From contig NZ_KI519609.1 in NCBI RefSeq assembly GCF_000483485.1, positions 2,137,460 to 2,201,459 of the forward strand: a DNA stretch of 64,000 nt, written 5' to 3'. Shown piece after piece: positions 19,371 through 28,575 of this stretch. Within the stretch, counting starts at the first letter, position 1; every line of letters starts with the position of its first letter. The notes under the pieces are model-generated. The model was not told the origin of the DNA and did not search any database. It saw only the letters and a program-made list of their open reading frames with translations. The position numbers and the translations under genes were made by a program. The DNA comes from Thiomicrorhabdus chilensis DSM 12352 (GTDB taxonomy: Bacteria > Pseudomonadota > Gammaproteobacteria > Thiomicrospirales > Thiomicrospiraceae).

Positions 19371-19751
19371 ATGATTATGAAAAACGCACAAAACAAATTG
19401 AACGTACAACGTCAAAGGGAGCGGGTGACAACCCACATTCCCATTGAGGTGCTTTATGAAAACCAGGAAATCAAGGGACGCCTCATCAACCTCTGTATTT
19501 TAGGGTTGGGCATTCAGTTACCCATTGCCATCCCAGCCACAAAGGCGATTACAGTGCGTTTCACCCTGGAAACGCTTTCCGCAAAAAATGAATTGGTTAT
19601 CAACGGCACCGTCAAACATTGCACACAAGAAGAGCAGAGTCACTTAATCGGTATCGAATTCCCTCTACTAAGCCTTCCCGACTCGCTGGCCATTCAGAGC
19701 TTCCTTAATCGCCAGACTCAGACTGCAAATGAGACCGAGACACCCGCATGA
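19371..19751 (+). CDS. PilZ-domain protein, degenerate second motif
   Basis: The 126-residue protein is a single PilZ domain. RQRERVTTHIPIEV fits the RxxxR motif that binds c-di-GMP. The second motif, (D/N)xSxxG, appears as NLCILG with Cys for Ser, so binding may be weak. LIGIEFPLL closes the barrel. ATG codons at 19371 and 19377 are both possible and neither has a strong ribosome site. It overlaps the next PilZ gene by 4 bases, which suggests translational coupling. Confidence 0.82.
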   Translation: MIMKNAQNKLNVQRQRERVTTHIPIEVLYENQEIKGRLINLCILGLGIQLPIAIPATKAITVRFTLETLSAKNELVINGTVKHCTQEEQSHLIGIEFPLLSLPDSLAIQSFLNRQTQTANETETPA

Positions 19752-20107
19752 GCGGCCTAATCGAAAACCGCGTTAATGCCCGCGTTCCGACCGACCGCCC
19801 CATCCTATTGATCGGACGCAACGGTCAGTCACATGCCAAAATGGTCAACCTTTCAATTGCCGGGGTCGGGGTACTGAGTGAACGAGGCGCCCGGGAAGGC
19901 ACCGAACTGAAACTGGAATTCGAAATTCCCGCTTTCGGAGAATTCACACCGATGCAACTGGTCGGAAAAGTCGCGCACCGCCACAATGCCAGCAACCAAA
20001 TCTATCTGGGCATTGTCTTTGACCAACCGAGTGCCCAAGATATTGCCGCCATTGAAGACTTTATCGCTTACAAAGAACGCCTAAAGCAACTTGGTAAACA
20101 CAAGTAA
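19748..20107 (+). CDS. PilZ-domain protein
   Basis: This 119-residue single-domain PilZ protein starts at an ATGA overlap with the previous gene. NRVNARVPTDRPI gives the RxxxR motif and NLSIAGVGV the NxSxxG motif, both intact, so c-di-GMP binding is likely. HRHNASNQIYLGIVFDQ ends the barrel. Paired with the upstream PilZ protein it could form a two-subunit c-di-GMP reader; this is inference. The nearby EAL-HDOD and MotAB genes fit a motility theme. Confidence 0.88.
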   Translation: MSGLIENRVNARVPTDRPILLIGRNGQSHAKMVNLSIAGVGVLSERGAREGTELKLEFEIPAFGEFTPMQLVGKVAHRHNASNQIYLGIVFDQPSAQDIAAIEDFIAYKERLKQLGKHK

Positions 20108-20144
20108 CACATAGCGCGCCAAAAACCCCAGGACCCGGCTCTGA

Positions 20145-21287
20145 TCAACCGACCTGATGAATCGCCTTGAGTTTGGCGAGCTGCTCTGAATAATCGTTTT
20201 CCGCACGCGGAGAAGGACCCAACGGATCAGTTGTCAACTCACGCCCCAACAGCACTTCAAAACTGCCGGCGACCGAATGCGCCAAAGGCTCAAGTTCATA
20301 GCCGCCACCCAAAGACAAACTCAGCCTTCCACCACATAAATCCGCCGCCGTATTCTTCAACCTCGCCACAAGCTGGTTAAAACCATCAATGCTCATGCGA
20401 TGTTCGGCCAGAGGATCCATCCAGTGTGCGTCATACCCGGCGAATGCGATGATGTGTTGGGGCTTGAAAGCTTGCAACTTAGGTACAATAATCTCTTCAA
20501 ACGCCTTCAAATAAGCCATATCTCCAGCGCCACTGCCAAACGGACAATTTACATTGGTACCCTTTGCATCACCTTCACCAACGTGCTCGGCCGCACCGGT
20601 CATCGGCCAATAGGGGTGCTGGTGAATCGAGATCGCCATAATGCTCGGGTCATTCTCGGTCAAATCCTGAGTACCATTACCATGATGCACATCAAAATCG
20701 ATAATCGCCACACGCTCGACTCCACGATAGTGTTGCAACGCTCGAGCGGCAATCACATCCGAATTGAACAGACAAAACCCCATGGCTTTGCTTTCCAACG
20801 CATGATGGCCAGGCGGTCTCAACAATGCAAATCCGTTGTCCACTTGGCGGTCATAGACGGCTAGATTTAATTGGATTGCACCACCCGCCGCCATCTTGGC
20901 TGCTTCATAAGAGGCCGCCGTCAGATAGGTATCGCCCAAATAAGGATTAAAGTACCCGCCTCCATATTCGCTGATACTGGCGATTTCATCAATATAGCCC
21001 TGAGTATGCACCCAGTTGAGTTCCTCCAACGTCGCCAATCTTGCTTTGACCGGCGTCAAAGCTTGCCATAATTCACGACGTTGCAATTCCTCATCAATCG
21101 CCACCAGACGTTGTGCATTCTCGGGATGGTCGGCTTGAGTATGCTCATAAAATAACGGATCCAGTACCACTCCTGTCGAATTTGGACTCGGCTTAATCGG
21201 TTTGCCGCAACTGGCCATGGACAGTGAAGCTCCTGACACCGCACTCAACGCCAACAATTGTCGAATAAACTCTCTGCGACCCTGCAT
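20145..21287 (-). CDS. Histone-deacetylase-family protein with a Tat lipoprotein signal
   Basis: The 380-residue protein has the zinc amidohydrolase fold of histone deacetylases and acetylpolyamine amidohydrolases. RPPGHHALESKAMGFC holds His161 and His162, IIDFDVHHGNGTQD holds metal ligands Asp199 and His201, GYDAHW gives the third ligand, and SLGGGYE the catalytic loop. The N-terminus MQGRREFIRQLLALSAVSG looks like a Tat signal (RREFI), ending in MASC, a plausible lipobox with Cys27. The start at 21287 has GAGGAGG upstream. It follows the EAL-HDOD gene by 10 bases. Substrate unknown. Confidence 0.9.
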   Translation of the reverse strand: MQGRREFIRQLLALSAVSGASLSMASCGKPIKPSPNSTGVVLDPLFYEHTQADHPENAQRLVAIDEELQRRELWQALTPVKARLATLEELNWVHTQGYIDEIASISEYGGGYFNPYLGDTYLTAASYEAAKMAAGGAIQLNLAVYDRQVDNGFALLRPPGHHALESKAMGFCLFNSDVIAARALQHYRGVERVAIIDFDVHHGNGTQDLTENDPSIMAISIHQHPYWPMTGAAEHVGEGDAKGTNVNCPFGSGAGDMAYLKAFEEIIVPKLQAFKPQHIIAFAGYDAHWMDPLAEHRMSIDGFNQLVARLKNTAADLCGGRLSLSLGGGYELEPLAHSVAGSFEVLLGRELTTDPLGPSPRAENDYSEQLAKLKAIHQVG

Positions 21288-21297
21288 CTCTTCCTCC

Positions 21298-22488
21298 TCA
21301 ACCCTTAAACACTTTTCGTGCATCATTAAAGGCTTGTAAATAAAAGGTTCCATAATCGCTACGATGTTTTTGCATCTTGCTCTGCTCAAACCCTTTAGCC
21401 ATATTCAGAAGGCGTCCATAGTCGCCCTCCTCTTCAAGTATTCCGTCGATAATGCTGCGACTCAAAGGCAGCTGGTTCAACACCTTTTCCAATGGCTGTC
21501 CCATGATGACATCCAGCAAAGAGAACAGGCCTGCCAGATAATACGACTCTTCGGCAGACAAGCGTTCTTTCAGGGCGATTTCCCGCATGAAAATCGCCCG
21601 CGTCAACGCCATCACAAACACCTCCGGAACCACGTCATTGACGGCCGCCATCGACAGCATCGTCGTCCAGGACTGCACCCGCTTCAGGCCAAACAGCATC
21701 ATCACTTCTTTAATGGTATCGAATTCCGGCATGGAGCGAGTTCTGTACTGGTAAGCCATCTTGAGTAACTTATGTGACAAGCCTACATCACGCTCGACCA
21801 CCAATTGCAACTCGTTCAGAGCAATCTGCGGGTCAGCGATCTTCTGCAACAAATCCAAAAGATTGAGCTTAGCGACCGAAACTTTTTTACCCTCGACAAT
21901 CTCCGGCTTGGCAAAGAAATAGCCCTGAAACAGATCACAGCCTGAATTCAAGCAGGCCTTGTAAATCTCGCGGGTTTCCACTTTTTCCGCCAGCAGGGTC
22001 GCCTGTGTGATCTTCTTGATTTTTGAAAACAGTAAAGGAATCTTTTCCAGCGGCACCTTGTGCATTTCAAGTTTGATTACGTCCGCCAATTTCAAAAAAG
22101 GCACGTACTCTTTTTTGAAAATGAAGTCATCCAGCGCAATCTGAAAGCCCAGGTTCTTGAGTTGAGACAAGCCTTCAATCACCTCTGGAGTCGGACGAAC
22201 GTCCTCAAGCACTTCAATCACGATATATTGCGGGCTGAATGCGGGATCAACCTCCGCGTGAAAGAAATTCTCCGGGAAATTGACATAAGCCTGATGCGGC
22301 CCCACCAGTTCATCCAATCCGATGCCCAGCATGGCATTATAGATAACGGTTTCTGTGGCGGTGTCACCGCACTCGAAATTGGCCTGGTTTTGAGAGGCAT
22401 CTCCCCTGAAAAGGAGTTCGTAAGCCACCAACTGGCTGTTTTTATCAAAAATCGGTTGCCGACCCACAAAAATGTCAGAGTGACTCAC
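21298..22488 (-). CDS. EAL-HDOD signalling protein (YuxH/CdgJ type)
   Basis: The 396-residue protein joins an N-terminal EAL-like domain to a C-terminal HDOD domain (residues ~200-390). It opens FVGRQPIFDKNSQLVAYELLFRGD, where ELL replaces EAL, so c-di-GMP hydrolysis is doubtful. LDDFIFKKEYVPFLKLADVIKLE and LLAEKVETREIY are family landmarks. HDOD shows LSHKLLKMA and GLKRVQSW. Relatives act in motility control. It is transcribed with the deacetylase-like gene. An FNR-like site lies ~110 bases upstream. An octamer is at 21526. Confidence 0.9.
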   Translation of the reverse strand: MSHSDIFVGRQPIFDKNSQLVAYELLFRGDASQNQANFECGDTATETVIYNAMLGIGLDELVGPHQAYVNFPENFFHAEVDPAFSPQYIVIEVLEDVRPTPEVIEGLSQLKNLGFQIALDDFIFKKEYVPFLKLADVIKLEMHKVPLEKIPLLFSKIKKITQATLLAEKVETREIYKACLNSGCDLFQGYFFAKPEIVEGKKVSVAKLNLLDLLQKIADPQIALNELQLVVERDVGLSHKLLKMAYQYRTRSMPEFDTIKEVMMLFGLKRVQSWTTMLSMAAVNDVVPEVFVMALTRAIFMREIALKERLSAEESYYLAGLFSLLDVIMGQPLEKVLNQLPLSRSIIDGILEEEGDYGRLLNMAKGFEQSKMQKHRSDYGTFYLQAFNDARKVFKG

Positions 22489-22594
22489 TGTAATTAAACC
22501 ATCCTAGAAACAATTAAACCAAAATATCAAAAAAAGGCCATCCGTGGCCAATCAGTTTATTTATGATACCTATAAAATCAAACCCTGTTCAAAC

Positions 22595-22608
22595 CTGATT
22601 AAAATCAA
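22595..22608 (-). promoter_or_regulatory. FNR-like site before the EAL-HDOD gene
   Basis: Read on the minus strand it is TTGATTTTAATCAG, one mismatch from TTGAT-N4-ATCAA. A possible promoter follows (TTGAAC, 18 bases, TATCAT), placing the site centre near -45, close to the usual activating position of FNR. Confidence 0.4.
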
Positions 22609-22674
22609 TTGCCTAGCGTTTTACAAAACACTTGATTCCCTAAAAATGAACAGGCCTGTCGTTTTTACCAGCCG

Positions 22675-23265
22675 TCATCGGCAAATATCGCGATAAGGTG
22701 CCAGCAAAGGGCCCAAGCCATTCAACGAAAAGCCATACTCAAAATTCCCTAAGGTTCGATGAGACAACTCAAGCTGCAACATTTTAGAGGCCGCCAGTTT
22801 ATTCAAAAATTCATCGTAAGCCTCTTGCATGGCGTGCATTGAACCCAAACCAACAGAACCGAACTCGATACGAATTTTATTGGAGTGCTCCTCAACACTA
22901 TCCGTGGCCTTCAATACCCCTTGCAAGCCGTCAGACTGCAAAGTCGAACCTTCCAATGAATAACGAAGCTGCAGAAGACGCGGTGACTCGCTGATCACTT
23001 CATCATTAAACAGCAAAACCTGCAATAAAGGAAAGGGCGACATACGTGTACAACTCACCCCAAAAAAGGCCTCCCGGTCTGCCAGCTTGGTAAAGAGCTC
23101 AATACCATCCACACTGCCTTGGGCATCCTCATAAATGGTGAGGTGATAATCCCCCATCACTTTTTGCTGACTGGCCGCAATCACCCCTTGAGTAATCAAG
23201 GCTCCTGTAAAAAAGACAAACACTTTCCCAAAAAACGACACCCAGCCTCTCCATTTAACATTCAT
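22675..23265 (-). CDS. Hypothetical exported protein
   Basis: I do not recognise this 196-residue protein. Residues ~5-30 form a signal peptide (WVSFFGKVFVFFTGALITQGVIAA). The mature part looks globular, with a predicted mix of strands and helices, and two Cys (FGVSCTRM, and near the end DICR) that could bond in the periplasm. It lies alone between the EAL-HDOD gene and the divergent Aer-like receptor, with an octamer just past its stop. Its ribosome site is weak. Confidence 0.72.
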   Translation of the reverse strand: MNVKWRGWVSFFGKVFVFFTGALITQGVIAASQQKVMGDYHLTIYEDAQGSVDGIELFTKLADREAFFGVSCTRMSPFPLLQVLLFNDEVISESPRLLQLRYSLEGSTLQSDGLQGVLKATDSVEEHSNKIRIEFGSVGLGSMHAMQEAYDEFLNKLAASKMLQLELSHRTLGNFEYGFSLNGLGPLLAPYRDICR

Positions 23266-23396
23266 ACACTTAATTTTCCGGCTATAAAGTTTTCAAAACT
23301 TGAAATCATCCTATAAGCCAATCACCAAAAAACTTATAATATATAAATATACCTTATAACATTTTTACAAACGATTTTTATCGTTCTGGATTAACC

Positions 23397-25739
23397 ATGA
23401 AACACACTATCGACGTCACCCAAAAAGAATACCTGCTTAAGCCCGATACCACTATTGTTTCGCGCACCGATTTACACGGAAACATCATTGAGGCCAATGA
23501 AGCCTTTATCGAGGCCAGCGGATTCGATTGGAGCGAACTGGTTGGCCAGCCCCATAATATCCTGCGCCATCCCGACGTACCCGCCGCCGTCTTCAAGGAC
23601 TTCTGGCAAACCATCCAAGACGGCAAGCCGTGGTCACAAATTGTCAAAAACCGCCGCAAAAACGGCGATCATTACTGGGTGGTCGCCAATGCCACCCCCA
23701 TTTTCGAAAACGGCGAGATCAGCGGCTACATGTCGGTCAGAACCCCCGCCAGTGAAACCCAAAAGCAAGCCGCTGAAGAAGCTTACAAAGCAATCGCTTC
23801 GGGGCAGGCGCAGTTACGTAATGGTGAAATCGATACCTTGGCCAGCAAGTTCAACCTGCTCAATCATTTTGACCTCACCCCCATCATTATGACCCTGTCT
23901 TTGCTGCTGTTGGCCTCGCTGTTGTTTCCACTGTTTTTTGAAAACCTGCTTCCCGACGTCGTTTTTGAAGTTTCCGGAATAGTTCTGACGGCCAGTATCA
24001 TCTGGATCACGACTCTCAATGGACGACGCCTGAGCACTTTATCCGGACACATCGCATCACTGGCAGAAGGCAATTTCAGAAACGACATCCACTCTCAGGG
24101 AAGCAGTCTGATGAGCCGTACCCTCAGCCGCCTGAAATCCATGCAAATCAAGCTGGGGGCAGACATTGACGATGTCCATGCCGCACTCAACAACGCCAAA
24201 CGCATCGAAAGCGCGCTGGATTCGGCCTCATCCAATATCATGGTGGCAGACCGCTTCAGAAGCATCATTTTTATGAACCAGTCGGTCAGAGCCATGTTAA
24301 AGGAAATTGAAGCCGACATTCAGCAAGACCTACCGGCATTCAGCGCCGACAAACTGATTCGTCAAAGCATCGATGTGTTCCACAAAAACCCGGATCATCA
24401 GCACCAGCTTCTGGACAATCTGACCCAAACCCATACGGCGCGCATCCAATTAGGCAAAGAGGTGGTTGATCTGGTCATTGACCCGATTTTTGATGAAGAG
24501 CGAAACCGCATCGGCACCGTTGCCGAATGGAAGCGCATGACCAGCCAATTGGCGATTGAAGACGAGATTTCCCATATTGTCTCGCAAGCAGCCAAAGGCG
24601 AATTAAGCGGCCGTATCCATACCGAACAACTTAAAGGATTTGAAAAACAACTGTCTTCGTCAATCAACCAGCTACTCAACAGTTTTGCCGATACCACACA
24701 GCGCTTGAACGACATTCTTACGCAAATGAGTCACGGCGATTTGACGCAGCGCTTACAGGGGGAATTTGAAGGTGAACTGCTGTCCATGAAAGAAGCGGTC
24801 AACGGCGCGCTATCCAACATCAACCAAACGTTTGGACAGGTAAAACAAGGCGCTCAGGAAATTGGCAACATGTCCAAAGAGGTCGCCGATGCGAGTATGG
24901 ACCTGTCCGACCGCACACAACAGCAAGCCGCCTCCGTCGAGCGCACCACCGCCAATATGGAAGAACTCAACACCACATTGCAACGCTCCGCGGAAAGCAC
25001 CCAGAAAGCCAATCAGCTTTCCCTTGAATCGGCCAACCAAGCGGAAAGCGGGATTAAGGTGATGCAAGACACCATGCACGCCATGAACGGCATCAGCGAG
25101 CTGAGCAAACAAATTGGCGAGATTACCAGTGTGATTGACGGCATCGCCTTCCAGACCAACCTGCTTGCATTGAATGCCGCGGTTGAAGCCGCACGTGCCG
25201 GTGAGCATGGCCGTGGTTTTGCCGTGGTAGCCGGCGAGGTGCGCAGTCTCGCTCAAAAATCGGCTGAGTCCTCCAAACAGATTTCCTCCCTGATCTCGTC
25301 AGCCTCAACCCAAATCGAGAACGGCACCCAGCTGGTCAACGAGACCAATGAGGCTTTCAAGGAAATGGTGCTTAAAATTCAGGAAGTGGAAACCTTGATT
25401 TCAGAAATCTCCACCTCCACCAGCGAACAGGCTGAAGGCGTGTCCCAGGTCAATCAGGACATTTCAAGTCTGGATCAGATGACGCAGCAAAATGCGGCGC
25501 TGGTGGAGCAACTTTCGGCCACAGCAGGCAATATGAGCGAACAGGCCAGAATACAGGCGGAATTTGTCGACCGCTTCAAACTATCAGGCATGCAACATGC
25601 CAATCCGATTCCCAAGGCTCGCCTTGAAAGCCCAAAGCCAGCGCCAAAAACCTTAACCGCGCCGGCCAGATCCATTGCACCGCTAAAATCACCTGAAACA
25701 AAACAGGTTCAAGACTCCGGGGAATGGAGCGAATTCTAG
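23397..25739 (+). CDS. Aer-like PAS chemoreceptor (energy taxis)
   Basis: The 780-residue methyl-accepting protein has an N-terminal PAS domain (residues ~15-120) very like E. coli Aer: [45 protein letters not shown] and [11 protein letters not shown]. In Aer this domain binds FAD and senses redox state. Two membrane segments lie at ~160-205 with no large periplasmic part. A second PAS-like region (~275-385) and a HAMP-like linker precede the signalling tip [38 protein letters not shown] binding is inferred. Its 3' end faces parE across an octamer-pair hairpin. Confidence 0.9.
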   Translation: MKHTIDVTQKEYLLKPDTTIVSRTDLHGNIIEANEAFIEASGFDWSELVGQPHNILRHPDVPAAVFKDFWQTIQDGKPWSQIVKNRRKNGDHYWVVANATPIFENGEISGYMSVRTPASETQKQAAEEAYKAIASGQAQLRNGEIDTLASKFNLLNHFDLTPIIMTLSLLLLASLLFPLFFENLLPDVVFEVSGIVLTASIIWITTLNGRRLSTLSGHIASLAEGNFRNDIHSQGSSLMSRTLSRLKSMQIKLGADIDDVHAALNNAKRIESALDSASSNIMVADRFRSIIFMNQSVRAMLKEIEADIQQDLPAFSADKLIRQSIDVFHKNPDHQHQLLDNLTQTHTARIQLGKEVVDLVIDPIFDEERNRIGTVAEWKRMTSQLAIEDEISHIVSQAAKGELSGRIHTEQLKGFEKQLSSSINQLLNSFADTTQRLNDILTQMSHGDLTQRLQGEFEGELLSMKEAVNGALSNINQTFGQVKQGAQEIGNMSKEVADASMDLSDRTQQQAASVERTTANMEELNTTLQRSAESTQKANQLSLESANQAESGIKVMQDTMHAMNGISELSKQIGEITSVIDGIAFQTNLLALNAAVEAARAGEHGRGFAVVAGEVRSLAQKSAESSKQISSLISSASTQIENGTQLVNETNEAFKEMVLKIQEVETLISEISTSTSEQAEGVSQVNQDISSLDQMTQQNAALVEQLSATAGNMSEQARIQAEFVDRFKLSGMQHANPIPKARLESPKPAPKTLTAPARSIAPLKSPETKQVQDSGEWSEF

Positions 25740-25753
25740 TCCGCTTGCAAAAC

Positions 25754-25786
25754 CAACAGGCCTGCCCATTTTGCACAGGCCTGTTG
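25754..25786. terminator. Octamer-pair hairpin between the Aer-like gene and parE
   Basis: CAACAGGCCTG (25754-25764) and CAGGCCTGTTG (25776-25786) form a perfect 11-bp stem with an 11-base loop. It is the only structure in the gap between two convergent genes, so a bidirectional terminator role is likely. The T-run is weak. Confidence 0.65.
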
Positions 25787-25809
25787 ATATTAGAGGCTAA
25801 ACGACCTCT

Positions 25810-27696
25810 TTACACCTCGGCCAGATCCCCCTTATCTTCAAGCCATGACTTACGGTCTGAAGCGCGTTTCTTATTCAACAACATGTCCATCATCTCATGC
25901 TCCTCGTCCAGAGGATCAAGCTGCAACTGAACCAAACGACGGGTTTCCCGCATCATGGTGGTTTCCCTTAACTGAAGCGGGTTCATCTCACCCAAGCCCT
26001 TGAAGCGCGTGACCTGAATCTTGCCGGGCAACTTTTCGGCTGCGATGCGATCCAGAATGCCTTCGCGTTCGGCTTCGTCCAAGGCATAAAACACTTTTTT
26101 ACCGACATCGACCCGGTATAAAGGTGGCATGGCGACATATACATGCCCCTGCTCCACCAATCTCGGAAAGTGACGCACAAACAGCGCACAGATCAAGGTG
26201 GCGATATGGGCTCCATCCGAATCGGCATCAGCCAGAATGCAGATTTTACCGTAACGCAATCCGCTCAAATCGTCCGACCCGGGATCGACCCCGATGGCCA
26301 CACTGATGTCATGCACCTCCTGCGATGCCAGAACCTGCCCGGCTTCAACTTCCCAGGTATTCAAGATCTTGCCTCGCAACGGCATGATCGCCTGATAGTT
26401 CTTATCACGCGCCTGCTTGGCCGAACCGCCGGCGGAATCCCCCTCCACCAGAAACAGCTCGGTCAAGGTCAGGTCGCTTTCGGTACAATCGGCCAACTTG
26501 CCGGGCAGAGCCGGACCCGAAGTGATTTTTTTACGGGTGATTTTCTTGGCTTTTTTGCTGCGATTGCTGGCATTTTGAATCACCAATTCTGCGATTTTCT
26601 CGGCCACTTCGGTATGCTGATTAAGCCAAAGGCTCAAAGCATCCTTGACCACACCGGAAATAAACGGCACGCACTCGCGTGACGACAGGCGTTCTTTAGT
26701 TTGCCCGGCAAACTGGGGCTCATGCACCTTGGCCGAAAGCACAAACGCCACATTTTGCCAAACGTCTTCCGGGGTAATCTTCACCCCGCGCGGAATCATA
26801 TTACGAAATTCGCAGAATTCACGCACCGCATCCGTCGCGCCGGAGCGCAGACCATTCACATGGGTGCCGCCTTGCGGCGTAGGAATCAGGTTCACATAAC
26901 TTTCCAACAAGGTTTCACTTGGCTCCACCAACCAGGCAATCGCCCAGGACACGCCCTCGTAATCGGTCTGGCTTTCACCGATAAAGCCTTCCAAAGGCAG
27001 GCGCTCCAGACCATCAAGCGCTTCGTTCAGATAATCCTGAAGACCGTTTTCGAAATGCCAGACATCGGTCTCATTACTGACTTCATCGACAAAGGTCATT
27101 TTCAGGCCCGGACTCAATACCGCTTTGGCTCTGAGAAGGTGTTTGAGCTTGGCCAAGGCGTATTTGGCCGAGTCAAAAAACTTGGCATCCGGCCAGAAAC
27201 GCACGAAGGTGCCGGTGTTTTTCTTGCCGACCTTGCCCACCACTTCCAAAGGAGAAGCCAAATCTCCGTTTTCAAAGGCGATATCAAACAATTTGCTGTC
27301 ACGACGAATCTGAATCTCTACCCGTTTCGACAGGGCATTGACGACCGAAATCCCCACCCCGTGAAGACCGCCGGAAAACTGGTAGGCCTTGTTGGAGAAT
27401 TTTCCCCCGGCATGCAAACGCGTCATGATGACTTCAACCCCCGGCACTCCTTCTTCGGGATGGATGTCCACCGGCATGCCACGACCATCATCCAGAACAC
27501 TCATGGAGCCATCCGCATAATGGGTCACGGTGATTTCACTGGCGAAACCAGCAATCGCCTCATCCACACTGTTATCGATGACTTCCTGCGCTAGATGGTT
27601 GGGGCGCGTGGTGTCGGTATACATTCCAGGACGTTTACGGACGGGATCCAAACCGGTTAATACTTCAATTTCAGCCGAGTTGTAGTTTCCACTCAC
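25810..27696 (-). CDS. parE: DNA topoisomerase IV subunit B
   Basis: ParE supplies the ATPase of topoisomerase IV. The 628-residue protein has the GHKL ATPase domain: VLTGLDPVRKRPGMYTDT, NSVDEAIAGFA, DDGRGMPVDIHPEEG and GGLHGVGISVVNALS. QTKERLSSRE follows. The TOPRIM region has LVEGDSAGGSAKQARDKNYQAIMPLRGKILN, and the Mg-binding DADSDGAHI. The length equals E. coli ParE. It is divergent from ung. Its start has no unusual features. Confidence 0.97.
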   Translation of the reverse strand: MSGNYNSAEIEVLTGLDPVRKRPGMYTDTTRPNHLAQEVIDNSVDEAIAGFASEITVTHYADGSMSVLDDGRGMPVDIHPEEGVPGVEVIMTRLHAGGKFSNKAYQFSGGLHGVGISVVNALSKRVEIQIRRDSKLFDIAFENGDLASPLEVVGKVGKKNTGTFVRFWPDAKFFDSAKYALAKLKHLLRAKAVLSPGLKMTFVDEVSNETDVWHFENGLQDYLNEALDGLERLPLEGFIGESQTDYEGVSWAIAWLVEPSETLLESYVNLIPTPQGGTHVNGLRSGATDAVREFCEFRNMIPRGVKITPEDVWQNVAFVLSAKVHEPQFAGQTKERLSSRECVPFISGVVKDALSLWLNQHTEVAEKIAELVIQNASNRSKKAKKITRKKITSGPALPGKLADCTESDLTLTELFLVEGDSAGGSAKQARDKNYQAIMPLRGKILNTWEVEAGQVLASQEVHDISVAIGVDPGSDDLSGLRYGKICILADADSDGAHIATLICALFVRHFPRLVEQGHVYVAMPPLYRVDVGKKVFYALDEAEREGILDRIAAEKLPGKIQVTRFKGLGEMNPLQLRETTMMRETRRLVQLQLDPLDEEHEMMDMLLNKKRASDRKSWLEDKGDLAEV

Positions 27697-27762
27697 AGTG
27701 AAGACTCCTAGTGATAAAATGGGATAAATTTCAATGAATTTTCAGAATCATATCATAGAATC

Positions 27763-28446
27763 ATGCCACAAAACCTCATCAAACTCCCTTGCGGCTGGGA
27801 GAATGTGCTCGCCGGTGAATACCAAAAACCCTACCTGCAGACTCTGCAGTCTTTTTTGCAAAAAGAGATCGCCGCCGGCAAACAGATATTGCCCAAACAA
27901 GAAGAATGGTTGAACGCATTAGAAAGCACACCGTTTGAAAACGTCAGGGTGATCATCATCGGCCAGGATCCCTACCCAACACCCGGGCACTCACATGGAC
28001 TCTGTTTCTCAGTTAAACCCGATGTCAAACCCCTGCCCAAATCCTTACTCAACATCAACAAGGAACTGCTGAGCGATCTCAATATCGATAATAACCATAT
28101 CGGTTACCTGCAACCCTGGGCCAAGCAAGGTGTGCTTCTGCTCAACGCGGTGCTCACGGTGGAAGCCTCAAACAGCAACTCCCACCAGAATAAAGGCTGG
28201 GAACAGTTCACCGATGCGGTTATCCAACAAATTAACGACCGCCTTTCACATTGTGTTTTCATTTTATGGGGTGGCTACGCACAAAAGAAGGGACGCTTCA
28301 TTGACCGCACCAAACACTTGGTGCTTGAGAGCGCCCACCCGTCACCGCTCTCCGCCTATCGCGGTTTTTTCGGTAGCCACCCGTTTTCCCAAACCAATAA
28401 CTACCTAATCAGTCACGGCAAAAGCCCAATCAACTGGCAACTTTAA
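27763..28446 (+). CDS. ung: Uracil-DNA glycosylase
   Basis: Ung removes uracil from DNA. The 227-residue family-1 enzyme carries GQDPYPTPGHSHG with catalytic Asp69 (E. coli Asp64), the uracil-pocket stretch NKGWEQFTDAVI, and HPSPLSAYRGFFGSHPFS with the catalytic His and the DNA-intercalating Leu. It is divergent from parE, with 66 bases between, and lies upstream of the second chemoreceptor with its own spacer. Confidence 0.97.
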   Translation: MPQNLIKLPCGWENVLAGEYQKPYLQTLQSFLQKEIAAGKQILPKQEEWLNALESTPFENVRVIIIGQDPYPTPGHSHGLCFSVKPDVKPLPKSLLNINKELLSDLNIDNNHIGYLQPWAKQGVLLLNAVLTVEASNSNSHQNKGWEQFTDAVIQQINDRLSHCVFILWGGYAQKKGRFIDRTKHLVLESAHPSPLSAYRGFFGSHPFSQTNNYLISHGKSPINWQL

Positions 28447-28575
28447 TCATAAACAAATTTAGTGTCACGACCATTAAATGCTTTTATTGCGGCATGCAAA
28501 TTTTCAACTGCAGTTCACCTAAAGCCCGTGCTATGCTTCGTTCTTACTAAAATCACGTACTGACAAGGAATCTCC

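Noticed and set aside
23284-23330. Possible sigma-28 promoter before the Aer-like gene (TAAAGTTT followed by TCCTATAA)
   Set aside because: The two boxes are 16 bases apart rather than about 11, so the match is not acceptable.
26701-27594. 297-codon plus-strand frame inside parE
   Set aside because: It is antisense to a well-conserved parE and His/Phe-rich; a shadow of codon bias.
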